Both the position numbers and the translations under genes were made by a program. A DNA stretch of 64,000 nucleotides from Odiellus spinosus (Eukaryota; Arthropoda; Arachnida; Opiliones; Phalangiidae): the NCBI GenBank assembly GCA_963920705.1, contig OY987227.1, forward strand, positions 4,017,143 to 4,081,142, in the 5' to 3' direction. The notes below the pieces were generated by a model. The model was not told the origin of the DNA and did no database searches. It saw nothing but the letters and a program-made list of their open reading frames with translations. This document shows, in pieces, positions 1-9,400 of the stretch (its first letter is position 1; each line of letters opens with the position of its first letter).

Positions 1-2030
1 TGTATATATATGTATTTGTATATATATATGTATATATATGTATTTGTATATATATATGTATATATATGTATTTGTATATATATATGTATATATATGTATT
101 TGTATATATATATGTATATATATGTATTTGTATATATATATGTATATATATGTATTTGTATATATATATGTATATATATGTATTTGTATATATATATGTA
201 TATATATGTATTTGTATATATATATGTATATATATGTATTTGTATATATATGTATTTGTATATATATATGTATATATATGTATTTGTATATATATGTATT
301 TGTATATATATATGTATATATATGTATTTGTATATATATATGTATATATATATGTATTTGTATATATATATGTATATATATATGTATTTGTATATATATA
401 TGTATATATATATGTATTTGTATATATATATGTATATATATATGTATTTGTATATATATATGTATATATATATGTATTTGTATATATATATGTATATATA
501 TATGTATTTGTATATATATATGTATATATATATGTATTTGTATATATATATGTATATATATATGTATTTGTATATATATATGTATATATATGTATTTGTA
601 TATATATATGTATATATATGTATTTGTATATATATATGTATATATATGTATTTGTATATATATATGTATATATATGTATTTGTATATATATATGTATATA
701 TATGTATTTGTATATATATATGTATATATATGTATTTGTATATATATATGTATATATATGTATTTGTATATATATATGTATATATATGTATTTGTATATA
801 TATATGTATATATATGTATTTGTATATATATGTATATATATGTATTTGTATATATATGTATATATATGTATTTGTATATATATGTATATATATGTATTTG
901 TGTATATATATGTATATATATGTATTTGTGTATATATATGTATATATATGTATTTGTGTATATATATGTATCTATATGTATTTGTGTGTATATATGTATA
1001 TGCATTTGTGTATATATGTGTATATATGTATATATATGTATTTGTGTATATATATGTATATATATGTATTTGTGTATATATATGTATATATATGTATTTG
1101 TGTATATATATGTATCTATATGTATTTGTGTGTATATATGTATATGCATTTGTGTATATATGTGTATATATGTATATATATGTATTTGTGTATATATATG
1201 TATATATATGTATATATATGTATTTGTGTATATATTTGTATATATATGTATTTGTGTATATATATTTGTATATATATATATATGTATTTGTGTATATATA
1301 TATGTATATATATATATGTATTTGTGTATATATATATGTATATATATATATATATGTATTTGTGTATATATATATATGTATATATATATATATGTATTTG
1401 TGTATATATATATGTATATATATATATATATGTATTTGTGTATATATATATGTATATGTATATATATGTATTTGTGTATATATATATGTATATATATATA
1501 TATGTATTTGTGTATATATATATGTATATATATATATATATATATATGTATTTGTGTATATATATATGTATATATATATATATATGTATTTGTGTATATA
1601 TATGTATATATATGTATTTGTGTGTATATATGTATATGTATTTGTGTGTATATATGTATATGTATTTGTGTGTATATATGTATATGTATTTGTGTGTATA
1701 TATGTATATGTATTTGTGTGTATATATGTATATGTATTTGTGTGTATATATGTATATGTATTTGTGTGTATATATGTATATGTATTTGTGTGTATATATG
1801 TATATGTATTTGTGTGTATATATGTATATGTATTTGTGTATATAAATGTATATGTATTTGTATATATATATGTATTTGTATATATATATATATGTATATA
1901 TATATGTATTTGTATATATATGTATTTGTATATATATATGTATATATATATGTATTTGTATATGTATTTGTATATGTATTTGTATATGTATGTATATGTA
2001 TATATATATATATATATACGTGTGTATATA
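1..2030. repeat. TA/TG-rich minisatellite, cut by window edge
   Basis: The whole stretch is built from TGTATTTG followed by alternating TA and GTA runs. Blocks with different periods follow one another: 28 bp (about 1-250 and 575-830), 30 bp (about 318-575), an irregular TGTATTTGTG part (about 890-1610) and 22 bp (about 1617-1850). A longer stretch marked by TATCTATATG and TATATGCATT occurs twice, 144 bp apart (from 969 and from 1113). The array is open in all three plus-strand frames for 600 or more codons only because its words contain no stop codon. The encoded Tyr/Ile/Val/Cys strings are not a protein. The left end is outside the window. Confidence 0.97.
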
Positions 2031-2479
2031 AAGCACATTACATGAGGATTCCAAAAGAGCATTATCGGAAGCCATCCAGATCCCTCAGGTTTTTACACCA
2101 AAATGACGTTTTGTGTTGAAGTGCTTTTAGATCACTCACGTAAGGGGGGGCTCTAGCATATGATTATTCATGACCATGTGTATATTGTTACACGGAAAAC
2201 AACCATCATTATCCAGGCAGAACGAAATTGGAAGAAAAATAACATTGTGGAATAATATATTTCCGTCAATTGAAAATTACATTTCATTGTAATAAATTAA
2301 TTTAAAACCTAGTGAAATTTTTACGTTCTAAAAACACAATCATAATATTTCGGTTTTCTTTACACATTTAAAAGACCTCGGTGTTTAAAAACAATTCTTT
2401 GTTAAAAGTGACCACTTCACCTTTTTGAAAAAGATTTGGAAATGTTGGTTAAAATTATTCGCGTCTAAAACGAAGAAAG
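2031..2479. other. Spacer, probable 3' UTR of the minus-strand gene
   Basis: AT-rich single-copy-looking DNA between the TA array and the stop codon of the 240-residue gene. On the minus strand this would be its 3' UTR. I see no canonical AATAAA on that strand here, only AATATA-type variants, so the transcript end is not placed. Confidence 0.4.
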
Positions 2480-3202
2480 CTACTGATTTGATTTGAAAAC
2501 TTGGTTGAAGACGTATAAAGGCGGTCGTCGCCTTTCGTCTACGACAAGGTCAAAAGGGCTGGGCACGGGAAGAGTCACCATCATGGTCGAAGACGCCGCG
2601 AGTTCCTGGAAACGATAGCTTTGTGGACGTTCGATTTCAACATCATCGTCGTCCAAAGGCTTTTCGTCGTCGACGATTTCTTCGCAAACGATAAATGGGC
2701 AACACAAACGCTTTTCGTTGAAAGGATTAAGCTGGCTTCCGCCCGCCGGCACTCGCTTGATCGAGTCGTTAATTTCCAGCCTTTGCAAGGCTAACCTGGC
2801 TTTCAATTCTTCGTCTTCTGGAATTCTAACCTCGACAGTAACCAGCCTGCCTGGGGAATCCGGATTTTCCACTGTTTCCATGGATACGACTTCGCCCACT
2901 GTAGTGGTATGTATCGTACCGTCTTTTGATATGCCCGTTATCGCGGTGTACGTGTTTGTTCTGAGATCGAATAACTTCTGGGGATCGGTGGGAAGGTTGA
3001 TAGAAGGCGCGTTTCCGGGCCAGCTAGCCACGCAGGAAGATACGCAACTCACCGAACCTCCGGCGGTAGTCGACGGTATTTGCACAATCCTGACTTCAGA
3101 AGAAGTAGCACCGGTCGATGTACGAGGATATAAAGCCATTTGCTGGCCAATAACTTGAAGAATTATTTCTTCCGAGGGATTTTCCCCCGAAGAACTTGCC
3201 AT
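2480..3202 (-). CDS. Uncharacterised acidic 240-residue protein
   Basis: I do not recognise this protein. It is an uninterrupted 240-codon frame, ATG at 3202 and TAG at 2480-2482, in a GC-richer island than its flanks. The ATG lies about 19 bp inside a good 3' splice site (TGTGTTTTCAG, exon from 3221), so a 5' UTR exon lies upstream and this looks like the coding exon. Visible features: a Ser/Thr-rich N-terminus (1-55); a pair Cys53/Cys57; a middle rich in beta-type Thr/Val (80-127); a charged helix-like stretch PEDEELKARLALQRLEIND at 128-146; Cys167-Cys168 and Cys173; an acidic run (174-191, including DDDD); and a Pro-rich basic tail (DERRRPP at 222-228). No signal peptide or membrane segment is seen. 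It is likely cytoplasmic or nuclear; that is inference. The plus-strand frame at 2718-3158 is its antisense shadow. Confidence 0.75.
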   Translation of the reverse strand: MASSSGENPSEEIILQVIGQQMALYPRTSTGATSSEVRIVQIPSTTAGGSVSCVSSCVASWPGNAPSINLPTDPQKLFDLRTNTYTAITGISKDGTIHTTTVGEVVSMETVENPDSPGRLVTVEVRIPEDEELKARLALQRLEINDSIKRVPAGGSQLNPFNEKRLCCPFIVCEEIVDDEKPLDDDDVEIERPQSYRFQELAASSTMMVTLPVPSPFDLVVDERRRPPLYVFNQVFKSNQ

Positions 3203-3223
3203 TTCGACTCTCCTCGAGAAGCT
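3203..3223 (-). promoter_or_regulatory. 3' splice site and short 5' UTR before the 240-residue gene
   Basis: On the minus strand TGTGTTTTCAG ends at 3222; the exon starts at 3221 and reaches the ATG at 3202. The pyrimidine-rich tract and AG fit an acceptor and support the chosen start. The upstream exon was not located. Confidence 0.55.
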
Positions 3224-3305
3224 GAAAACACAAATATATTTTATTACACCTTACGCTTTAGCTTTCGACTATAACTGCGACATTTAAACGTTTTCTTGTC
3301 CCAAC

Positions 3306-3912
3306 AATAGGGGATTGTAAAAAAGATGAAGGGGGAAAAGATTTAGAGGGGAAGGCACTATAAACTGTTTCGCCACCATATGTCGCCACGTAAAATTTTT
3401 CGTTTTCCCCCTCAGTCAAAGTGGTATACCACGTGATCAGCGTAATTTCTGAGCATTTTGGGAGATTTTCTCAGCAGGGGTGTCAATTTACAATAAGGTT
3501 TCGAATCACCACAGTTTGCAGCGCGTACAAAACTTACCTTATCCGTTATCCTTAAGAATTATTTATTTGTAGGGATATTGAGGGCCTCGCTTTACGCGCG
3601 CCAACCATCAAGTTTGGTGAGCATTTGCCTGTGCAGCTGGTTCACTCTCTGTAGTTCAACTTAATTTGGCAGCGTGTATAAACCTACTCTTTCCTTTATC
3701 TATAAGAATTGTTTACTTAGAAATGTGGGGAGCGTTACTATGAAATAGGGTCCCCAATCTCCCGTTGGTACTAAAAAATACACCGACCACCTGGGGCGAT
3801 TTTCAAGTTGAAGTTGGCTATTTTAAAATATTTCCAGCCTGATTTATTTAAGTTATCTGGCAGTTCTGAAAACACAAACACGTGACCTCGATCTTTTTTA
3901 CAATCCCCTATT
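3306..3912. mobile_element. MITE-like element with 22-bp perfect inverted ends
   Basis: The ends 3306-3327 and 3891-3912 are perfect inverted repeats containing GGGGATTGTAAAAAAGAT. If the element proper starts at GGGG it is about 598 bp flanked by TA on both sides, the target of Tc1/mariner-type transposases. It has no transposase frame. Inside, two diverged direct copies of an approximately 140-bp block (around CTTATCC..TTAAGAATTATTTA at 3540 and CTTTATCTATAAGAATTGTTTA at 3690) follow each other. Confidence 0.75.
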
Positions 3913-4687
3913 ATCATTCTTTGCACCAGTCGTGGCGATTCGAAATTGTTTTTAAATTTTTTTGGGCAAACATCGGCGCCCCCTTTGATGGAAATGGAAA
4001 GAAACGATAGTTAGCCGAGCCTGCGGTATTAACCTCCGGGTGCCCATAATGCCTTATTCTCGCCATCGGTGTGGAGAAGGCATAAAATTTACATTCCTGT
4101 GATAATTTTTTCCTCTCCTGCCTCACTCGCCGCCTCGATTGCTCACGGATGTGGGTCCCTATACCTTGTAGTACAGATCGATACTTTATAGAGGGCATAT
4201 AGGCATTAGAGGGGCCCTTTAGTTGTCATCTAAAAAAACAAGTTGTAAAACCAAAATGTTACCTCCCCGACGACGCTAACCTAAAATAAAAGATGATTAA
4301 AAATTTTTATTATAGAAGTTGCCCCATACACGATGCGATTTTTGATGCGACAACGACTTCTTGTCGCTCGTCCTTGAAAAAGTCTTTCTGTGTATGGCGT
4401 TGTTGAAAGACCAAAGACGTCGATTGCGACAGTCGCTGGTCTCCCGACCCGGGCGGGAAATTTCAGCGATCGCCGCAACTCGCGGAGAGAAATCTTTACG
4501 TGTATGGGTTTGTCGGTAGACCTGCCGACGAAATTATGCTAGCCAAATATTTATGAAACATTATATAAAATTAAAATGATAAAGTAGCATTTGTTTTCTT
4601 TGAATTAAAAGTAAAAAAAAAAAAAAAAACATCATTACCCCAATTGCGATAAAAAATAACCTTTTTTGATTATTTTCAAATTAAGTA

Positions 4688-4824
4688 GAGGTCGGGATAC
4701 AAACATTTGGTTAATCAGTTAAATATTCGCGATTACACACATTTATCATAGACTTCCCGTGGTTAATTTCCAATTAAGAATAAAGATAAAACAAACAGAA
4801 ATAACCTTGTCTAAACCCGACTTC
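4688..4824. mobile_element. Short TA-flanked MITE, GAGGTCGGG family, left-arm copy
   Basis: Begins GAGGTCGGGATACAAACATT and ends CTAAACCCGACTTC, flanked by TA on both sides. It shares its interior (CATAGACTTCCCG, AAAGATAAAACAAACAGAAA) with copies at 5223-5361, 43230-43405 and 58088-58234. Confidence 0.8.
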
Positions 4825-5222
4825 TAAATTAAAGTTTTCAATATAACTATTATCACCATAAAATCATAAATTTATCAATAAGGATAAACGGTTAACCAAA
4901 CACTTGCCAATCTGCCTAGCCTTTTTAATTATCGTCAGCCGAAAATCGCATCGTGTATGGGGGTAAAGGGCCCCATACACGATGCGATTTTCGGGGGACG
5001 ATTTATCTCTACGATCTGGGTGAGCGACGGTCGGTCGCTCGTTTTGGTTACACACGGGAAAACCTAAGTCTGAGATATTTTACACTTTACCCCATCGATG
5101 CGATTTTCGGCGGACGATAATTAAAAAGGCTAGGCAGATTGGCAAGTGTTTGGTTAACCGTTTATCCTTATTGATATTTATGATTTTATCGTGATAATAG
5201 TTATATTGAAGACTTTAATTTA

Positions 5223-5361
5223 GAAGTCGGGGTTTAGACAAAGTTATTTCTGTTTGTTTTATCTTTATTCATAATTGGAAATTAATCACGGGAAGTCTAT
5301 GAAAAATGCGTGTAATCGCGAATATTTAACTGATTAACCAAATGTTTGTATCCCGACCTCT
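5223..5361. mobile_element. Short TA-flanked MITE, GAGGTCGGG family, right-arm copy
   Basis: Mirror image of the copy at 4688-4824 inside the right palindrome arm, flanked by TA. The two copies differ at a number of bases, so the arms have diverged since duplication. Confidence 0.8.
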
Positions 5362-5785
5362 ACTTAATTTGAAAATAATCAAAAAAGGTTATTTTTTATC
5401 GCAACTGGGGTAATGATGTTGTTTTTTACTTTTAATCCAAAGAAAACAAATGCTACTTTATCATTTTAATTTTATATAATGTTTCATAAATATTTGGCTA
5501 GCATAATTTCGTCGGCAGGTCTACCGACAAACCCATACACGTAAAGATGCTCCGATCTCTGAAATTTCCCGCCCGGGTCGGGAGACCAGCGACTGTCGCA
5601 AACGACGTCTTTGGTCGTTCAACAACGCCATACACGCAGAAAGACTTTTCCAAGGACGAGCGACAAGGACGAGTGTATGGGGCCCTTAGGTTTTCCGTGT
5701 GTGGCCAAAACGAGCGACCGACCGACCGTCGCTCCCCCATATCGTCCAGATAAATCGTCCCCCGAAAATCGCATCGTATATGGGT

Positions 5786-6905
5786 AGAAGTGGGTCGCTT
5801 TAGATAAGCCCTTTTGTATTTCCCCTCTATGTTGCGGTGTATAAATGCTTCTCTGCTTAACCTCAAGCATTCAGAATATCCATTATTTTTGTGTCAGGTC
5901 GGAGGTTCAATAATAGACGCACAAAAGGAAATGTTTATTTTCAAGGTAAATATGTGGAATACATATTCTCGCAATATAAATAAATACATCGGCGTTATCT
6001 CTGATAATCCACTGATTTGATAAGGACGAATGATTCAGTCTGGGGTGCCTGAGAAGAGAAGAAAATAACACAATAGAGATGCTGTAGAAAACTTCTCTTG
6101 GAGAAACCCAAGAAATATTCTAGACTGAAAGCTCCATTTTCAAGCCTTCCTCGTTAGATAATTGGGAAATACTTCAGGTAGTTTTCCTCTGAATTTCCTG
6201 TTTTGAAGTGCTAATGATCGATCATTGCTCATGTTTTCATCGTACGAGTGATTTCAGTCATTGGATAAATCCAAGGATGAAGATGGTGGAGAGAGGTTAT
6301 TTTCCAAACCCGATGACAAGACGTTCTTCTCCACTCATAAGATAAAAACTATATCTTGAAAGTATTTATACTTGAATACCTCCTTCTTTGATTAGAACTA
6401 TACGAGATCACATTTCGAATGAGAAAATTGCTTAATTTTCCAGTTCTTCGTGGCCATGTCGTCTCTTTTTAGTGATGAATGGCAGCCATGTCGTTGCTCT
6501 GTTGACTTCAAAATTGTGATGACATTCTGCTCAGGTTGATCTATATTGACACGGTCTTCACGAATTTTAAATGCTCTTCAGTGCTCCTAAGCCTCCGATT
6601 TATATACAGCTATAATTAGCTTGAAGATACTAACATACACAAACAAATCGAAATCCAAAGATATTAGCAGTCCATTACTTTGGAACCTAACTTTATAATC
6701 CCAACATTTCTTTCCCAATAAAAGGGCCTATAATATGCAGACTAACGTGAGTAACCTAGTCCAGCTAAGCAACCATGAGGTTTGGAGGAACACCCACGCC
6801 CTCCAATCTAGACGTTTCTCGTAACCCTAGGCGCTAAAAAGACCCGTAGACGGAGGAGCGAAAGATCATGCTTTGTGTGGTGGGTGTTAGTTTCGAAACA
6901 CTGGA
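5786..6905. other. Gene-free spacer
   Basis: No exon, array or inverted-repeat element was recognised here. Short open frames lack any coding signature. Confidence 0.4.
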
Positions 6906-7110
6906 GGCCAGGTGGTTCGAAGTTAACGTCTGCTACATGGACGTCCGTCGTCGACTCCGCATGGAAGTGTGGTGGTGGTCTAGTTAGTTTGGAATATGGC
7001 CGATTGGTTTCAAATTAATTTGTCTGCTGGATGGACGTCCGGAGTTTACAGAAAGATGAGAAAGGTGGTAGTGATCTGATCAATCTTGGCCAAGTTGGTT
7101 ACGTTTAGTA
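6906..7110. repeat. About 91-bp tandem repeat, roughly 2.3 copies
   Basis: Units begin GGCCAGGTGGTTCGAAGTTAA (6906), TGGCCGATTGGTTTCAAATTAA (near 6997) and GGCCAAGTTGGTTACGTTTA (near 7088) and share CTGNNNCATGGACGTCCG. The copies are clearly diverged. Confidence 0.6.
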
Positions 7111-7114
7111 AAGT

Positions 7115-7420
7115 CTATGGTTCCTTTGTGACATATGGTAGCTTCCATCCCACGCCAGACCCTCTCGTGTGGTAATAGACACTGTAGGACAGCCACCTTT
7201 TTCGAATCTCGTGAAAAGTCACGTGATATCGGATTACTGTCATTTCGGACAGACACACACCCACACGACTAGTGTAAAATCTCCACCTGTCTGGGGAGGT
7301 AAAAAGCACGGAATCCCTGTGTTTGAATTTCAGAGGCAAACACCCGACTTACCATCCTGCGACCGGGTCACGGCAGCTCACATAACAAAGCATTTATCTC
7401 CTTAACGGAATTTTTTGGTC
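7115..7420. mobile_element. Dispersed repeat related to 18340-18500
   Basis: Shares GCTTCCATCCCAC, ACCCTC.CGT.TGGTA, CACGTGATATC and GGGAGGTAAAAA in the same order with 18350-18500. Part of the motif set recurs inverted at 13868-13960. This looks like an element terminus; no transposase is visible. Confidence 0.5.
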
Positions 7421-7499
7421 AATTTTGAATAATCCGTGCTTATTAAATCCGCGATTTTGATTAATCCTTGATACGAGAAACCGTCATTTTGAGTAATAC

Positions 7500-8060
7500 G
7501 AGCTTTTGTAACGCAAATCACAATCAATCCATTTTAATTGGCGTGAGAAAGCCATTCTTTGGCCAACTCCAGTTCTTTTAAAGGGTTGGGAAAAAGAGCC
7601 AATCACAAACAATCCATTTTAATTGGCGTGAGAAAGCCATTCTTTGGCCAACTCCAGTGATTTTAGAGTGCTGGGAACAGCCAATCACAATCAATAAATT
7701 TTATTGGCGCGAGAAAGCCATTCTTTGGCCAACTCTATTCCTTTTAAAGGGTTGGGAACAGCCAATCACAATCAATCCATAAAATGGCGTGAGAAAGCCA
7801 TTCTTTGGCCAACTCCAGTTCTCTAAAGGGTTGAGAACAAACAGTCAATCACAATCAATCCATTTAAATTGGCGCGAGAAAGTAATTTTTGGGTCAATTC
7901 CAGTTCTTTTAAGGAGTTTGGAACAACAGCCAATCGCAATCAATCTATTTTAATTGGCACGATAAAGCCATTATTTAGTCAACTCCAGTTATTTCAATCC
8001 ATTTTAGTTGGCGTGTGAACGCCATTCCTTGGCCAATTCCAGTTATGTCCATTTCAGTTG
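7500..8060. repeat. About 85-bp tandem array with inverted CCAAT boxes, 6-7 copies
   Basis: Each unit reads GCCAATCACAATCAATCC, ATTTTAATTGGCG, GAGAAAGCCATTCTTTGGCC, AACTCCAGT, AAAGGGTTGGGAACA. Units start near 7507, 7600, 7681, 7762, 7846, 7931 and 7995. Each holds GCCAAT facing ATTGGC about 25 bp away, plus a TTGGCCAA palindrome. Copies differ by substitutions and small indels, so the array is not recent. Confidence 0.85.
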
Positions 8061-8217
8061 TATCGGATGGTCGGAGACGAAAAGACATTATTTGGCCAAC
8101 TGCAGTCTGCAGATCTTTTAGAGAACTGCAAATAAAACACCATCGTCTACCGATGGGCTTAAACCCTCGGAACATACAAACAACTATTAAGAATCAGCGT
8201 TTTTAATTGATCACCAT

Positions 8218-8390
8218 AGAAAAGGTTTCTTTGTTTGCCGTACATTCATTTAAAAATGTTTCTTTGTTTGCCGTATACTCATTTAAAAAAAGTTTCTTTG
8301 TTTGACATACACTCATTTAAAAAGGTTTCTTTGTTTGCCGGTCACTCATTTAAAGGGTTTCTTTTGTATGCCATACACTCTTTAGTAACA
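8218..8390. repeat. About 38-bp tandem repeat, 4-5 copies
   Basis: GGTTTCTTTGTTTGCCGTAC, ACTCATTTAAAA repeats with small changes from 8223 to 8390 (GTTTCTTTGTTTG at 8225, 8260, 8290, 8325; GTTTCTTTTGTATG at 8357). Confidence 0.85.
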
Positions 8391-9069
8391 TGATCAAGGC
8401 GAATTCTAACGGTTACGAAAAATAACTCCCATGGAGCTAACTGCGGGAAATTTCCAACAACGTATCTCCTGTTATACTTTAAGTCCATGGGATTGCTTTT
8501 TCCCCCATATTAGTCTCTGCCCCAAGGGATCTCGATAGCAAGATGAAATGAAAGAAATTGACGGCGCGAAGAAAACGAGTGCAGACGTCACTCAGATTAG
8601 TTTTTTTAAACCGCTTAATAGCGAATTCCACTGAACCACTCTTGGAGTGCTTTGAATCTCCCAGAAAACGTAATTGCTCTTGCTCTCGCTCGATATGAAA
8701 CAGAGAGCAGTCGAACGTAAAATTGGAAAAAGATTGCATCCCTGGTATCAAATCTGTGAAAAATGTGCTCTTTTTAAGTTGCTCTCTCGAAAGAGACTAA
8801 GCAAAAAAGCGTTGCCAAGCGAGCGCTCGATGCGGTGGAACGAAAAAAAAAGTTGCTCTGCAATGATCTGACTCGCTCAGAGGAATATAAAACTTGCTCT
8901 CAGCTCTGGAGCATCCAGAGGATTTCGCTTTACTTCCCTTTTTCGCGCTGGGATATAGAAAAATACCACTCATCGAGGGAACCTACCTATTAAACCGATA
9001 TAGATTTATGAGCCTTGAGCCTGACCGACCCTGCGTTTCGCCTATAAAAGCAGCCATGTTTTAGCACAA
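8391..9069. other. Spacer with TTGCTCT motifs and TATA-like boxes
   Basis: Between about 8668 and 8900 the words TTGCTCT or GTGCTCT occur repeatedly (near 8669, 8765, 8779, 8851, 8893), some within CTCTCGAAAGAG-type palindromes. ATATAAAA lies at about 8885 and CTATAAAAG at about 9042. This could be promoter-like, but I see no coding exon after it; the element at 9070 follows. Confidence 0.3.
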
Positions 9070-9400
9070 AGAACGAATTCGAAATTGAAGAGGAACTTTC
9101 AGGGGCAGCGCGCCATTGGGGCACACTCCATACGTGCCGATCTGCTAAGAGATGTCACTGATCGTAGTTCCCATTCTGATCATATTCTGATTGGGTAAGC
9201 TATGACGAGAGAGACAAACTAGGCGGTAACCCCTCCCATCGCGCTTCCCATAGCAACGGGTGTAATACGTGGATATGTACGAGTGCGAGAGATTGAGTTA
9301 GGCGCAGGCGCGCCAATTATTGTGATAATTCATCATAACATTTGTACCTCAACCCCTGGAAGTTGGTTTATGAGTATGTATATTTCGAATTCGTCAATTT
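9070..9400. mobile_element. Dispersed ~310-bp element, GACGAATTCGAA family, copy 1
   Basis: Bounded by ACGAATTCGAAATTGAAGAG at the left and TTCGAATTCGT at the right, short terminal inverted repeats. Shared interior: AGCGCGCCATTGG, AAGAGATG, GTAGTTCCCATTCTGAT, GAGAGACAAACTAGGCGGTA, CCCATAGCAAC, TAATTCATCAT. Relatives lie at 29262-29526, 46030-46375, 49515-49890 and 55300-55590. No protein is encoded; it is most likely a non-autonomous DNA transposon. Confidence 0.75.

Larger units (their letters stand above)
4319..5785. mobile_element. Large nested palindrome / foldback element cluster
   Basis: Arms of roughly 600-650 bp (about 4320-4965 and 5093-5690) are inverted copies around a centre near 5024. 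The outer and inner ends carry CCCATACACGATGCGATTTT (4322, 4973 and, inverted, 4941 and 5764). A block of about 100 bp between the arms (4969-5070, with CGACGGTCGGTCGCTCG) returns inverted after the right arm (5690-5785), so 4971-5785 can also be read as one 0.8 kb element with about 95-bp terminal inverted repeats beside a partial inverted copy. Each arm holds the same small MITE at mirror positions. Mirror frames at 4281-4478 and 5547-5753 come from the duplication and are not genes. Confidence 0.8.

Noticed and set aside
10-2119. Overlapping 600-690 codon frames on the plus strand and a 319-codon minus frame
   Set aside because: They are by-products of a stop-free TA/TG tandem repeat; all forward frames read the same few residues.
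4281-5870. Mirror-image frames at 4281-4478, 5498-5866 and 5547-5753 as genes
   Set aside because: They arise from the inverted duplication, are short, and have no domain.
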